Positions 36,204 through 46,234 of a stretch of 64,000 nucleotides of DNA are shown here, in pieces (the stretch's first letter is position 1; every line of letters begins with the position of its first letter). The position numbers were made by a program, and so were the translations under genes. Below the pieces are notes generated by a model that saw nothing but the letters and a program-made list of their open reading frames with translations, made no database searches and was not told the DNA's origin. The DNA comes from Ensifer sp. Root278 (lineage in GTDB: Bacteria; Pseudomonadota; Alphaproteobacteria; Rhizobiales; Rhizobiaceae). The stretch lies in contig NZ_LMJJ01000007.1 in assembly GCF_001429285.1 (NCBI RefSeq), positions 62,001 through 126,000 on the forward strand. The letters run 5' to 3'.

Positions 36204-37181
36204 TTACTCGGCCATTGCCTTCTGCACCTGATCGTACATCCCGGGCGAGATGTTCGGCACCTTCTCGTAGGCCGCACGCGAGGCTTCGATGAAGGCTGGC
36301 ACGTCGATGTCGGTGACGATCTCGACGCCGGAGGCCGCGAGCTGCTTGGCGTAGGCGTCGTCCGTTTCGAGCGTCATCGCCGTCAGCTCCTTGGCGATCG
36401 TCTGGCCTTCCTCGAGCAGGATCTTCTGCAGATCTTCCGGCAGGCCGTTGAAGAACTGGCTCGATGCCACCCAAGCCGTGAACATGATCTGGTGGCCGGT
36501 CTTGGAGATGACCTTGCGGGTCTCGTTGAGCTTGGCGCCGGCAATCGAGCCGAAAGGGCCTTCGGCCGCATCGACGACACCGGTCTGAAGTGCGTTATAG
36601 ACGTCACCCCATGGCAGTTCCGTCGGCCGTGCGCCGTAATTGCCGAAGGTCGCCATCATGATCGGCGACGAGGGAACGCGTATAGTGACGCCGGCGAGGT
36701 CGGCCGGCGAACGGACCGGCTTGTTGGCGATGATGTGGCGGTAGCCGAAAAGACCGTTCGGCATGATGATCTTGATGCCCTGCGCCTCGAGCTTGCCTGA
36801 AAGTTCCTTGTAGAGATCCGAGGCGAAGAGACGGTCGGTCGCTGCCAGATCCGGATAGACATAGGGACCCGCCAGAATGGAGAGATCCGGCACGAACTGG
36901 CCGAGCTGGCCATAGTCCGTGGCGCTGAGCAGGCTTGCGCCGCTCATGACCATCTCGTTGACCTTCTTCTGCGCGCCGAGCTGGTCACCGGTCATGACGG
37001 TGATCGCGATGCGGCCGCCCGAACGTTCGCCGACACGCTCGGCATAGGTCCTCATGGCTTTGACGATCGGCTCGTTGGGATTCACCTGCGAGGTCGAGAA
37101 CCGTAGGCTGTATTCCTGCGCATGGGCGACGCCGCAAAAGGACAAAGCAGCCATGGCTGCGGCCAGAACAAAGGTCTTCAT
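36204..37181 (-). CDS. TRAP transporter solute-binding protein, DctP
   Basis: 325 residues from the ATG at 37181, preceded by AAGAGGAGGAACTG; the signal peptide (TFVLAAAMAALSFCGVAHA) then sits properly at the N-terminus. DctP-family core: LRFSTSQVNPNEPIVKAMRTYAERVGERSGGRIAITVMTGDQLGAQKKVNEMV, and the conserved arginine region AGVTIRVPSSPIMM that binds the carboxylate of the ligand. Periplasmic receptor; substrate probably a sugar acid given the adjacent fuconate dehydratase. Two candidate operators lie upstream. Confidence 0.93.
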   Translation of the reverse strand: MKTFVLAAAMAALSFCGVAHAQEYSLRFSTSQVNPNEPIVKAMRTYAERVGERSGGRIAITVMTGDQLGAQKKVNEMVMSGASLLSATDYGQLGQFVPDLSILAGPYVYPDLAATDRLFASDLYKELSGKLEAQGIKIIMPNGLFGYRHIIANKPVRSPADLAGVTIRVPSSPIMMATFGNYGARPTELPWGDVYNALQTGVVDAAEGPFGSIAGAKLNETRKVISKTGHQIMFTAWVASSQFFNGLPEDLQKILLEEGQTIAKELTAMTLETDDAYAKQLAASGVEIVTDIDVPAFIEASRAAYEKVPNISPGMYDQVQKAMAE

Positions 37182-37220
37182 CAGTTCCTCCTCTTTCCGG
37201 ACTCCCCTCCGGAATTCACA

Positions 37221-37241
37221 ATGAATGAATAGATCATTCAT
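37221..37241. promoter_or_regulatory. Inverted repeat upstream of dctP
   Basis: ATGAATGA (37221-37228) and TCATTCAT (37234-37241) form a perfect 8-bp inverted repeat with a 5-base spacer, 40-60 bases upstream of the dctP start. The surrounding AT-rich sequence suits a promoter. Candidate operator; binding protein unknown. Confidence 0.4.
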
Positions 37242-37354
37242 AAATGAACGCACGCCGTCAAGTGGCAAGATGCCCTTTTACGTCAGCGGTCAGCGGAAAA
37301 CAACGAAGCCGAAGCGACTTATCGCCGCCCCGGCTTCAATTTCTGAAGAACTTA

Positions 37355-37367
37355 TTCTTATATGAAA
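37355..37367. promoter_or_regulatory. TTCTTATATGAAA motif, candidate IclR operator (TRAP genes)
   Basis: Member of the TTCTTATnTGA motif set found in front of several genes of the fucose region (also 47597, 48533, 48552 and 54076). It lies between the 3' end of the fuconate dehydratase gene and dctP, so it would act on the TRAP genes. Binding is inferred from recurrence. Confidence 0.45.
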
Positions 37368-37377
37368 ATCTCTTGCG

Positions 37378-38661
37378 CTAGCCGCCGAACGTGTAATCGG
37401 CGATCGACTGCGGCTTCATCTCGATCGAGAATCCGGGCCGCTGCGGCGGCATGTAAGCCGCGTTCTCAATCACGCAAGGGTCGAGGAAGTGCTCATGCAG
37501 ATGGTCGACATATTCGATCACGCGTCCCTCCTTGGTGCCGGAAACGGCGACATAGTCGATCATCGACAGGTGCTGCACATATTCGCAGAGGCCGACACCA
37601 CCGGCGTGAGGCCAGACCGGCAGGCCATACTTGGCTGCGACCAGCAGCACCGCCAGCACCTCGTTCAGCCCGCCCATGCGGCACGAGTCGATCTGGACGA
37701 TGTCGATCGCGCCCTCAGCAATGAACTGCTTGAACATGATGCGGTTCTGGCACATCTCGCCGGTCGCGACCTTCACCGGCCCGATCGCCTCGCGGATCTT
37801 GCGGTGACCGGCGACGTCGTCGGGGCTCGTCGGCTCCTCGATGAAGAAGGGCTTGGCGAAGGCAAGCTGCTTCACCCAATCGATCGCCTCGCCGACCTCC
37901 CAGACCTGGTTGGCGTCGATCATGAGATAGCGGTCAGGTCCGATCACCTCGCGTGCGATCGTCAGCCGCCGAATGTCGTCGGCAAGATCGCGCCCGACCT
38001 TCATCTTGATGTGGTTGAAGCCTTCGTCGATCGCTTCCTGGGCAAGGCGCCTGAGCTTGTCATCGTCATAACCGAGCCAGCCGGCCGACGTCGTGTAGCA
38101 GGCATAGCCCTCCCTCTCCAGCGTCGCAATGCGCTCAGCCTTGCCGGGCTCGGCCTTGCTGAGAATTCCGATCGCCTCGTCGCGGGTGAGCACATCCGTC
38201 ATGTAGCGATAGTCGACGATGTCGGCGATCTGTTCCGGCGACATGTCGGAAACGAGGCGCCAGACGGGTTTGCCCGCTTCCTTGGCAAGCAGGTCCCAGA
38301 CGGCGTTGACCACGGCGCCGGTGGCGAGATGGATCGCCCCCTTTTCGGGGCCGATCCAGCGCAATTGGCTGTCGCTCGTCAGGTGCCGCCAGAAGCGGCC
38401 CGGATTGGCGAGGATGTCCGCCGTATCCTGACCGACGATCAGGTGCTGCATAGCCTTGATCGCCATGCAGCAGATATCGTTGCCCCGGCCGATGGTGAAG
38501 GTGAGACCATGGCCCGCAACACCGGGCCTGTCCGTGTCGAGGATGACATAGGCCGCGGAATAATCCGGGTCCGGATTCATCGCATCGGAGCCGTCAAGGC
38601 TCTGTGAGGTCGGAAAGCGCAAGTCGAAGACGCGCAGATTGGTGATGCGGGTCATGGTCAC
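37378..38661 (-). CDS. L-fuconate dehydratase (enolase superfamily)
   Basis: 427 residues. Converts L-fuconate to 2-keto-3-deoxy-L-fuconate. Enolase-superfamily mandelate-racemase subgroup: HIKMKVGRD (Lys-x-Lys base), LMIDANQVW, FIEEPTSPDD and ATGEMCQNR metal ligands, and WPHAGGVGLCEYVQHL with the catalytic histidine. The N-terminus TRITNLRVFDLRFPTSQSLDGSDAMNPDPDYSAAYV is what I recognise from characterised L-fuconate dehydratases. Last metabolic gene before the TRAP genes and 15 bases after the fumarylacetoacetase-family hydrolase gene. Confidence 0.92.
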   Translation of the reverse strand: MTMTRITNLRVFDLRFPTSQSLDGSDAMNPDPDYSAAYVILDTDRPGVAGHGLTFTIGRGNDICCMAIKAMQHLIVGQDTADILANPGRFWRHLTSDSQLRWIGPEKGAIHLATGAVVNAVWDLLAKEAGKPVWRLVSDMSPEQIADIVDYRYMTDVLTRDEAIGILSKAEPGKAERIATLEREGYACYTTSAGWLGYDDDKLRRLAQEAIDEGFNHIKMKVGRDLADDIRRLTIAREVIGPDRYLMIDANQVWEVGEAIDWVKQLAFAKPFFIEEPTSPDDVAGHRKIREAIGPVKVATGEMCQNRIMFKQFIAEGAIDIVQIDSCRMGGLNEVLAVLLVAAKYGLPVWPHAGGVGLCEYVQHLSMIDYVAVSGTKEGRVIEYVDHLHEHFLDPCVIENAAYMPPQRPGFSIEMKPQSIADYTFGG

Positions 38662-38676
38662 TCCAGTCGGTAGAAC

Positions 38677-39522
38677 TTAATCGTCCGCGCGTACGGACTG
38701 CTTCTGGCTGCCGAGGCCCTCGATGCCGAGTTCGACGACATCGCCCGCCTTGAGATAGCGCGGCGGCTTCATGCCCATGCCGACGCCGGGCGGCGTGCCG
38801 GTCGAGATGATGTCGCCCGGTTGCAGAGACATGAACTGCGAAAGGTAGGACACGAGATGGGCGACGCCGTAAACCATGGTTTTCGACGAGCCTTTCTGCA
38901 TGGTCTCGCCATTGACCTTCAGCCACATCGGCAGGTTCTGCGGATCCGGCACTTCGTCCTTGGTTACGAGCCAGGGGCCTGTCGGACCAAAGGTGTCGCA
39001 TGACTTGCCCTTGGTCCACTGGCCCTGGCGTTCGATCTGGAAGGCACGCTCGGAGACGTCGTGCACAACGCAGTAGCCTGCGACATAGTCGAGGGCTTCC
39101 GCTTCGCTCACGTATTTCGCCTTGCGGCCGATGACGACACCGAGCTCCACTTCCCAGTCGGTCTTGGTCGAGCCGCGCGGGATCAGAAGATCGTCATCGG
39201 GGCCGACGATGGCCGAAGTCGCCTTCATGAAGATGATCGGCTCGGATGGGACCTTGGCGCCGGTTTCAGCCGCGTGATCGGAATAGTTGAGGCCGATGCA
39301 GATGAACTTGCCGGTTCCGGCAACGCAAGGACCGAGACGCTGGTTGCCGGCAACAGCAGGCAGACCGGCAAGATCGAGCGACTCCAGTTCCGCCAGCTTG
39401 TCGGGATCGAGAGCCGCACCAGAGAGGTCGGCCACATGACCGGAAAGGTCGCGCAGCGTGCCGTTGGCATCGAGAATACCCGGTTTTTCGTGACCCGGAA
39501 CGCCGTAACGCAGAAGCTTCAT
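38677..39522 (-). CDS. FAH-family 2,4-diketo-3-deoxy-L-fuconate hydrolase
   Basis: 281 residues, fumarylacetoacetate hydrolase family. FICIGLNYSDHAAETGAKVP, then the metal-binding DWEVELGVVIGRKAKYV (Glu, Glu, with Asp in GYCVVHDVSER), and TGTPPGVGMG. Family members in L-fucose clusters split 2,4-diketo-3-deoxy-L-fuconate into pyruvate and L-lactate; sequence databases often mislabel them ureidoglycolate lyase. Placed between the SDR and the dehydratase genes, which is the order expected for this pathway. Confidence 0.9.
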   Translation of the reverse strand: MKLLRYGVPGHEKPGILDANGTLRDLSGHVADLSGAALDPDKLAELESLDLAGLPAVAGNQRLGPCVAGTGKFICIGLNYSDHAAETGAKVPSEPIIFMKATSAIVGPDDDLLIPRGSTKTDWEVELGVVIGRKAKYVSEAEALDYVAGYCVVHDVSERAFQIERQGQWTKGKSCDTFGPTGPWLVTKDEVPDPQNLPMWLKVNGETMQKGSSKTMVYGVAHLVSYLSQFMSLQPGDIISTGTPPGVGMGMKPPRYLKAGDVVELGIEGLGSQKQSVRADD

Positions 39523-39546
39523 ATCTTAAATCCTTGAACTCGGTGG

Positions 39547-40281
39547 TCAGATGGTCCAGCCGCCATCGATGGCATAGGCTTGGCCGGTCGTATAGGTAGC
39601 GCTCGCGAGATGAACGGCGAGCGCGGCGATCTCCTCCGGCGTGCCGAGGCGGCCCATCGGCTGGCGGGCGATAAAGGCGGCTCGTGCCGTCTCATAATCG
39701 CCCTGCGCCCGCATACGGTCCTGCAGCGACGGGCTCTCAACGGTACCGGGGCAAATGGCGTTGCAGCGAATTCCCTGGGAGACGTAGTCGGCGGCAACGG
39801 CCTTGGTGAGACCAATGACGGCCGCCTTGGTAACGCCATAGGCGAAGCGGTTGGGCACGCCCTTGATGCTGGAGGCGACCGAAGCCATGTTGATGATCGC
39901 GCCATCCTTGCGCTGAAGCATGCCCGGAAGCACCGCGCGGATGGTGCGGATCATCGCTTTGACGTTGAGGTCGAGCGCGAATTCGAGGTCGGCATCCTTC
40001 ATCTCCAGGATCGAACCTGCATGAACGAAGCCGGCACAGTTGAAAAGGATATCGACGGCGCCGATCTTCGCCACCAGCGCTTCGACGGCTTGCGTGTCGA
40101 GCACGTCGAGCCGGTGCGTTTCGACGTCCGCTTCCTTGGCGAGCGCTGCAAGCGCGTCGACATTGATATCGGTCGCATGCACTTTCGCGCCGGCCCTTGC
40201 GAAGGCCAAAGCTGAAGCGCGGCCAATGCCTTGAGCGGCAGCCGTAATCAGGACGACCTTGCCTTTAAGATCCGCTGTCAT
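39547..40281 (-). CDS. SDR, 2-keto-3-deoxy-L-fuconate dehydrogenase
   Basis: 244 residues from the ATG at 40281. Classical SDR: LITAAAQGIGRASALAFARAG (Gly-rich motif), NCAGFVHAG, active-site SVASSIKGVPNRFAYGVTKAAVIGLTKAVA (Ser, Tyr, Lys), C-terminal TGQAYAIDGGW. NAD-dependent oxidation of 2-keto-3-deoxy-L-fuconate to the 2,4-diketo acid; the human homologue is DHRS6/BDH2-like. Function assigned from family resemblance together with the dehydratase and hydrolase neighbours. Confidence 0.88.
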   Translation of the reverse strand: MTADLKGKVVLITAAAQGIGRASALAFARAGAKVHATDINVDALAALAKEADVETHRLDVLDTQAVEALVAKIGAVDILFNCAGFVHAGSILEMKDADLEFALDLNVKAMIRTIRAVLPGMLQRKDGAIINMASVASSIKGVPNRFAYGVTKAAVIGLTKAVAADYVSQGIRCNAICPGTVESPSLQDRMRAQGDYETARAAFIARQPMGRLGTPEEIAALAVHLASATYTTGQAYAIDGGWTI

Positions 40282-40291
40282 TCTCGATCCC

Positions 40292-40738
40292 TCATGCTTT
40301 GCGTTCGACGACCAGGATATGGTCGGCGGCGAGAACGACCTCGCCACGCTGGTTGATAACTTCTAACCGTTCCACGACGCGTCCCGCCTTCGGCCGCTTC
40401 GGATCGTCCTCCTTGGCGGCGATCGTCACGCGGGTGCGGATCGTATCGCCGATATGGACCGGACGCACGAAGCGCAGACGATCATAGCCGTAGGAAAAGG
40501 CAACCGGATTGATCAGCGATGCCGTGAGACCGACGCCGATCGCAAAGATCATGGTACCGTGGGCGATGCGCTGGCCGCCCGGCAGCGTCTTGGCGAATTC
40601 CGCGTCCATGTGATGCGGAAAGAAATCGCCGGTATGGCCGGCATGAACGACGAAGTCGGTCTCGGTGATCGTCCGACCGGTCGTCAGGCGTTCGTGTCCG
40701 AGCTCGTAGTCTTCAAAATGGATGATCTGTTCAGACAT
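40292..40738 (-). CDS. MaoC-like hotdog-fold dehydratase
   Basis: 148 residues from the ATG at 40738. Single MaoC domain: [27 protein letters not shown] with the Asp/His catalytic pair, [16 protein letters not shown], and [24 protein letters not shown]. It is translated directly after the Gfo/Idh/MocA oxidoreductase. MaoC enzymes usually hydrate enoyl-CoAs, which the textbook fucose pathway does not need. A related gene at 53437-53988 shares [20 protein letters not shown]. Confidence 0.88.
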   Translation of the reverse strand: MSEQIIHFEDYELGHERLTTGRTITETDFVVHAGHTGDFFPHHMDAEFAKTLPGGQRIAHGTMIFAIGVGLTASLINPVAFSYGYDRLRFVRPVHIGDTIRTRVTIAAKEDDPKRPKAGRVVERLEVINQRGEVVLAADHILVVERKA

Positions 40739-40739
40739 G

Positions 40740-41819
40740 TCATTGTCCTGGAAGCGGCGCGATCGCCGTTGCCGGCGCGGCACTCGATTGATAGGCGGCC
40801 TCGACGAGAGCCATCGTCTGCCACGCGTCTTCCACCGAGCCGATCAGTTCATTGTCCTCTCCCGCCGCAAAGCGCTGCAGATTGGCCATGCGGTTGGCGA
40901 AGGCATCGGGGAACCAGGCGCCTTCGAGCGGAACGGCAACCCAGTCACTGCCGCCTGCCGGCCGAATCCAGAGTTCGTCCGGTTCTCCCTTGGGGTAGTC
41001 GAGATTGACGCCGAGCTTCACGTAGGCCACGCCGGAGGTGCCGGAGATGCGGAATTCGCAGGCCTGGAACTTGCGGCCGAAATCATGATCGTGATTGACC
41101 GAGAGCACGCAGCGCACGCGATCGCCGTAGTCGAGGATGGCCGCCGTTCGCGTCTGGGCGACATCATGGTTCGGATGGCCGATGGTCTTGGCATGCACGC
41201 CCTGGGGATTGCCGAGCAGGCCGCGGATCAGATCCAGATAGTGGATCGAGTGCATGGCAATCTCGATGCGCGGCAGACCTTTGAGGAACGGCCAAAAGCC
41301 CCAGGGGGTGGCGAGCGCCAGCCAGGCATCGAAATCCACCACCTCGCCGAGATGCCCCTTGGCGATGGCATCCTTCAGCGCCAGCATCATCGGCGCGAAG
41401 CGAAGCTGGAAGTTGACGGCAGCCTTCAGCTGGCGCGTGCGGCATATCTCGAGAATGGCGGTTGCGGCATCGAGGTCCGACCCCATCGGCTTCTGGATCA
41501 GCGCTGCCGCGCCGATCGGCAATCGGCCAAGGATGGCGGCATGGGCTGCCGGGGGCGTCGCGAGGTCAAAGATGGCATCGGGCACCAAGAACCCGGCAGC
41601 TTCGTCTTCGAAGGCACGGATTTCCCACTCGTTCGCCAGAGCGGCCGCCTTGGCGTGATCCGGATCGTAAATCCCGGCAACGGGGAAGCCGGCTTTGCGG
41701 TAGGCCGGCAGATGCGCGTCGCCGACGATGCTGCCGGCACCGAAGATCACAATCGGTCGCGGCTTGCTCGGCTTCGGCCACCATTGTCTGAGCGCGCCGG
41801 GATCGAAGCTTTCAGTCAT
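40740..41819 (-). CDS. Gfo/Idh/MocA family oxidoreductase
   Basis: 359 residues. N-terminal Rossmann domain ([33 protein letters not shown]) and the family EKP-like motif as [11 protein letters not shown], then a C-terminal alpha/beta domain ([38 protein letters not shown]). NAD(P)-dependent sugar dehydrogenase or reductase. No canonical SDR or AKR L-fucose dehydrogenase is seen in the cluster, so this enzyme is a candidate for the first oxidation, but that is inference. Its start overlaps the mutarotase stop by eight bases. Confidence 0.88.
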   Translation of the reverse strand: MTESFDPGALRQWWPKPSKPRPIVIFGAGSIVGDAHLPAYRKAGFPVAGIYDPDHAKAAALANEWEIRAFEDEAAGFLVPDAIFDLATPPAAHAAILGRLPIGAAALIQKPMGSDLDAATAILEICRTRQLKAAVNFQLRFAPMMLALKDAIAKGHLGEVVDFDAWLALATPWGFWPFLKGLPRIEIAMHSIHYLDLIRGLLGNPQGVHAKTIGHPNHDVAQTRTAAILDYGDRVRCVLSVNHDHDFGRKFQACEFRISGTSGVAYVKLGVNLDYPKGEPDELWIRPAGGSDWVAVPLEGAWFPDAFANRMANLQRFAAGEDNELIGSVEDAWQTMALVEAAYQSSAAPATAIAPLPGQ

Positions 41820-42162
41820 GACGGGATGCCTTCCCGTCGTGATGAAACACCTCTTCCATCATCGCCCACCACTCGCCTTCCTGTCTCGTCTCAAGCGGTT
41901 TCTGGCACGGCATGCAGACGGACCACCATTCCTGGTTCTTCGGATGCGCCGCCATCTTGGCCATATCTGCCTCAAAGTCCGAGCCGACATATTCCCAATA
42001 GCCGAACAGCAGGTTTTCCGGCTCCTTGAGGAAGATCGAGTAGTTGGTGACGTTGCATTCGGAGATCAGTTCGAGGATCTCCGGCCAGACGGCGGCATGC
42101 AGAGCCTTGTATTCGGCGATCTTCGACGCTTCGAGGCCGATCACCATTCCCATTCGCTGCAT
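41812..42162 (-). CDS. L-rhamnose/L-fucose mutarotase family protein
   Basis: 116 residues from the ATG at 42162. RhaM-type fold: MQRMGMVIGLEASKIAEYKALHAAVWPEILELISECNVTNYSIFL, then LFGYWEYVGSDFEADMAKMAAHPKNQEWWSVCMPCQKPL, with the conserved His and the WW motif. It interconverts the anomers of a 6-deoxy sugar, here probably L-fucose after uptake. Seven-residue-scale overlaps and short spacing on both sides place it in the fucose operon. Confidence 0.9.
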   Translation of the reverse strand: MQRMGMVIGLEASKIAEYKALHAAVWPEILELISECNVTNYSIFLKEPENLLFGYWEYVGSDFEADMAKMAAHPKNQEWWSVCMPCQKPLETRQEGEWWAMMEEVFHHDGKASRHD

Positions 42163-42172
42163 AATGACCTCC

Positions 42173-43285
42173 CTACCCGCGGAACTCGCGGGTGAATTCA
42201 CTGATCGAGCGGGCGCGCACGGCGTCCCAATCCCAGGCGATGCCGATGCCCGGCTCTGAAGGCGCGATGGCGCGGCCGTTGCGGATCTCCATACCCTTGG
42301 TGGTCAGGTCATCGAGCTGAGGAATATATTCGACATATTTACCGTTCGGTATGGCGCAGACGAGGCTCACATGCAGTTCCATCAGAAAATGCGGGCAGAC
42401 CGGAATGTCGAAGGCTTCCGCCGCATGCGCGACCTTGAGCCAGGGCGTGATGCCGCCGATGCGGGCAACGTCGACCTGCACGATCGAGCAGGCGCCCTTC
42501 TGCATATATTCGCGGAAATGGCGGATCGAATACATCGATTCACCAACCGCAATCGGGGTCGGCGTCGAGCGTGTCAGCCGGATATGGCCGTCGAGATCGT
42601 CGGCCGGCAGCGGCTCCTCGATCCAGGCGAGATCGAGCTCCTTCAACCGCGACGCGCGGCGGATCGCCTCGTCGACGGTGAAGCCCTGATTGCAGTCGGT
42701 CATGATCTCGAAGCCATCGCCGAGTGCCTTGCGCATGGCGGCGAGCCGATCGTAATCCTCCGAGCCGTGCGGCTTGCCGATCTTCACCTTCGAGCCGGAG
42801 AAGCCCTTGGCCTTGGCAGCGAGCGCATCCTCGACCAGCGCCTCCTTCTCGATATGCAGCCAGCCGCCCTCGGTGGTGTAGAGCGGGCAACTGTCCTTGG
42901 CGCCGCCGGCGAGCTTCCAGAGCGGCAGCTTCTGCTTTTTGGCGCGCAGGTCCCAAAGGGCGGTGTCGACTGCGGCCAGCGCCAGCGCGGTGATGACACC
43001 GATGGTCGTGGCGTGGGTGGCAAATTCCATCTTGTGCCAGATTGCCTCGATGCAATCGGCGTCCTCGCCGATCAGGATTGGCACGAGGTGATCGGAGAGA
43101 AGCCGCATTACCGACGATCCGCCGGTACCGATCGTGTAGCTGTAGCCCGTCCCCGTCGCTCCGTCGGAATCGACGATCGTGACGATAGGCGTTTCCTGGC
43201 TGACGAAGCTCTGGATCGCATCGGTCCGCTTCACCTTCGGCGGCAGGTCGACCATGCGCAGTTCAATTTTTTCGATTCTTGCCAT
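42173..43285 (-). CDS. Mandelate racemase/muconate lactonising enzyme family dehydratase
   Basis: 370 residues from the ATG at 43285, one base after the ATPase stop. Enolase superfamily: GSKVKIGKP (Lys-x-Lys), IMTDCNQGF, WIEEPLPADD, VGESMYS and CPHFLMELHVSL, giving the Lys and His bases of the mandelate racemase subgroup. It is distinct from the fuconate dehydratase encoded in the same operon. It may act on another aldonate or on a different epimer (for example lyxonate, talarate or galactonate-type acids); the specific substrate cannot be read from sequence. Confidence 0.88.
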   Translation of the reverse strand: MARIEKIELRMVDLPPKVKRTDAIQSFVSQETPIVTIVDSDGATGTGYSYTIGTGGSSVMRLLSDHLVPILIGEDADCIEAIWHKMEFATHATTIGVITALALAAVDTALWDLRAKKQKLPLWKLAGGAKDSCPLYTTEGGWLHIEKEALVEDALAAKAKGFSGSKVKIGKPHGSEDYDRLAAMRKALGDGFEIMTDCNQGFTVDEAIRRASRLKELDLAWIEEPLPADDLDGHIRLTRSTPTPIAVGESMYSIRHFREYMQKGACSIVQVDVARIGGITPWLKVAHAAEAFDIPVCPHFLMELHVSLVCAIPNGKYVEYIPQLDDLTTKGMEIRNGRAIAPSEPGIGIAWDWDAVRARSISEFTREFRG

Positions 43286-43286
43286 G

Positions 43287-44384
<1,098 letters not shown>

Positions 44385-44390
44385 GAACGA

Positions 44391-45257
44391 TTATCCTTTC
44401 ACCGCGCCGAAGGTGAGGCCCGAAACGAGGTGCTTCTGAATGATGAAGGTTAGGGTCAGCGCCGGGATGATCATCACGACGGCGAGCGCGCACATGCCGC
44501 GCCAGTCGATGGTGAATTCGGCGGTGTAGTCGAGAAGTCCAACCGGCAGCGTCTTGGAATTGACCGAGCGGGTGATCTGCGAGGCGAGCGCATATTCGTT
44601 CCAGGAGGTGAGAAATGCGAAGATGCCGGCGGACGCAATGCCGGGACCGGCGAGCGGAAACTCCACCTGCCAGAAGGCCTGCCAAGGTGTGCAGCCGTCG
44701 ATCTGGGCGGCTTCCGCGAGATCCTTCGGCACCTGGCGAAAGAAGCCGTCAATCAACCAGATGGTGAAGGGCACGTTGAGCGCGACATAGGTGAGGATCA
44801 GCGAGAAATGCGTGTCGATGATGCCGGTGCGGGCGTAGAGCATGAAGAGCGGCAGCGACAGAGCGATCCCGGGCACGGCCCGCGTCAGCATGAAGCCGAG
44901 AAAGATCGCCGACTTCGCCTTGAAGCGATAGCGGGCAAAGGCGTAGCCACCGGCCATGCCGATCGCGAGCGCGATCACCGTCGATGTCACGGAGATGATC
45001 AGCGAGTTGCGGAAATAGTCCCAGACGGGAACGCCGCCCTGCCCCGCGCCCGAGAACATGGCGCGATAGGCATCGAGAGAAACGCTTTCCGGAATCCAGA
45101 CCGGCGGTTTGGCCATGATCTCGACCGTCGGGCGCAGCGACGACAGCACGATCCAGAGGCCCGGCAGGCAGATGACGAGCATCGCCAGGAACAAGCCGAT
45201 CAGATGCGCGACCTTCAAAAGGCGGCGGCGCAGGCGGTGCGAAGCGTTGATATCCAT
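44391..45257 (-). CDS. CUT1 sugar importer permease (MalG-like)
   Basis: 288 residues from the ATG at 45257, which shares one base with the preceding stop (TAATG). About six spans; EAA loop AEAAQIDGCTPWQAFWQVEFPLAGPG; C-terminal HLVSGLTFGAVKG typical of the MalG position. Partner of the upstream MalF-like permease. Confidence 0.92.
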   Translation of the reverse strand: MDINASHRLRRRLLKVAHLIGLFLAMLVICLPGLWIVLSSLRPTVEIMAKPPVWIPESVSLDAYRAMFSGAGQGGVPVWDYFRNSLIISVTSTVIALAIGMAGGYAFARYRFKAKSAIFLGFMLTRAVPGIALSLPLFMLYARTGIIDTHFSLILTYVALNVPFTIWLIDGFFRQVPKDLAEAAQIDGCTPWQAFWQVEFPLAGPGIASAGIFAFLTSWNEYALASQITRSVNSKTLPVGLLDYTAEFTIDWRGMCALAVVMIIPALTLTFIIQKHLVSGLTFGAVKG

Positions 45258-46153
45258 TACCACTCGGCTCCGATCTGCTGGCGCGCTGCGGCAAGCTTGC
45301 GGAAGAAATAGACGGTGAAAACGATCGACAAGAGGATCGCGACATAGGCCATGGCGTTGGCAAGCCCCATGCGGGCATCGGCATAGGCGGTGCGGCCGAC
45401 GAGCGTCCAAAGTAGTTCGGTCCGCTTGGCAGGGCCGCCGTCGGTCATGATCTTGACGATGTCATAGGCCCGGGCGACGTCCAGCGAGCGGATGGTCATC
45501 GCAATGAAGGCGAATGGCATGAGATAGGGCCAGGTGACATAACGGAAGGTCTGCCACGGCGTGCAGCCGTCGACATGGGCGGCCTCGACCGGATCCTTCG
45601 GCATGGCGAGCAGACCGGCGAGGATCAGGATGGCGAACACGGCGGTCGAGGACCAGACTTCGGCTATGATGATCGAAAGGAGCGCCAGATTACCGTCGAT
45701 CAGCCAGGGGATCGCCTGGTCGGTCAACCCCAGCGACTGCAGCGCATTGTTGACGAAACCGATGTTGTCGTTGAACAGGAACTTGAACTGGAAGCCAACC
45801 AGCACCGGCGAGAACATCATCGGAAACATCATCGCGGTTCGCAGCAGTCGCTGGCCATGGGTCGCCTTGTTGACGAGCAGCGCCAGGCCGAGACCGAGCA
45901 GCATCTCGGCGTTCAGGGCCACCGTCAGCAACAGCACGGTGCGGCCGAAGGCGACCCAGAACTCGGCGTTGCCGAGAACGGTCGCGTAGTTGCGCAAACC
46001 GACGAAGATCCACAGCGTCTCCGGCTTGGTCAGGCGAAAGGGTGTGAAGCTCGAATAGAAGGAAAAGAGCAGCGGCAAAACGATCACCGCCGCGAGCACG
46101 ACAAAAGCCGGAAGCAGAAGCAGGGCCGGTGCTGACAATTTCTTGAGCTTCAT
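45257..46153 (-). CDS. CUT1 sugar importer permease (MalF-like)
   Basis: 298 residues, about six spans. Starts with LSAPALLLLPAFVVLAAVIVLPLLFSFYSSFTPF; the EAA loop reads VEAAHVDGCTPWQTFRYVTWPYLMPFAF. Located between the binding-protein gene and the second permease gene, to which it is coupled. Forms the heterodimeric channel of the fucose-region importer. Confidence 0.92.
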   Translation of the reverse strand: MKLKKLSAPALLLLPAFVVLAAVIVLPLLFSFYSSFTPFRLTKPETLWIFVGLRNYATVLGNAEFWVAFGRTVLLLTVALNAEMLLGLGLALLVNKATHGQRLLRTAMMFPMMFSPVLVGFQFKFLFNDNIGFVNNALQSLGLTDQAIPWLIDGNLALLSIIIAEVWSSTAVFAILILAGLLAMPKDPVEAAHVDGCTPWQTFRYVTWPYLMPFAFIAMTIRSLDVARAYDIVKIMTDGGPAKRTELLWTLVGRTAYADARMGLANAMAYVAILLSIVFTVYFFRKLAAARQQIGAEW

Positions 46154-46234
46154 CGGGCAGTCCTGAGGATGGCATGAAATGGCTGAGGCGGCGCCGGCGC
46201 CCGCAAGGCACCGGCGCCGCCTCCTTGGTTGTGA

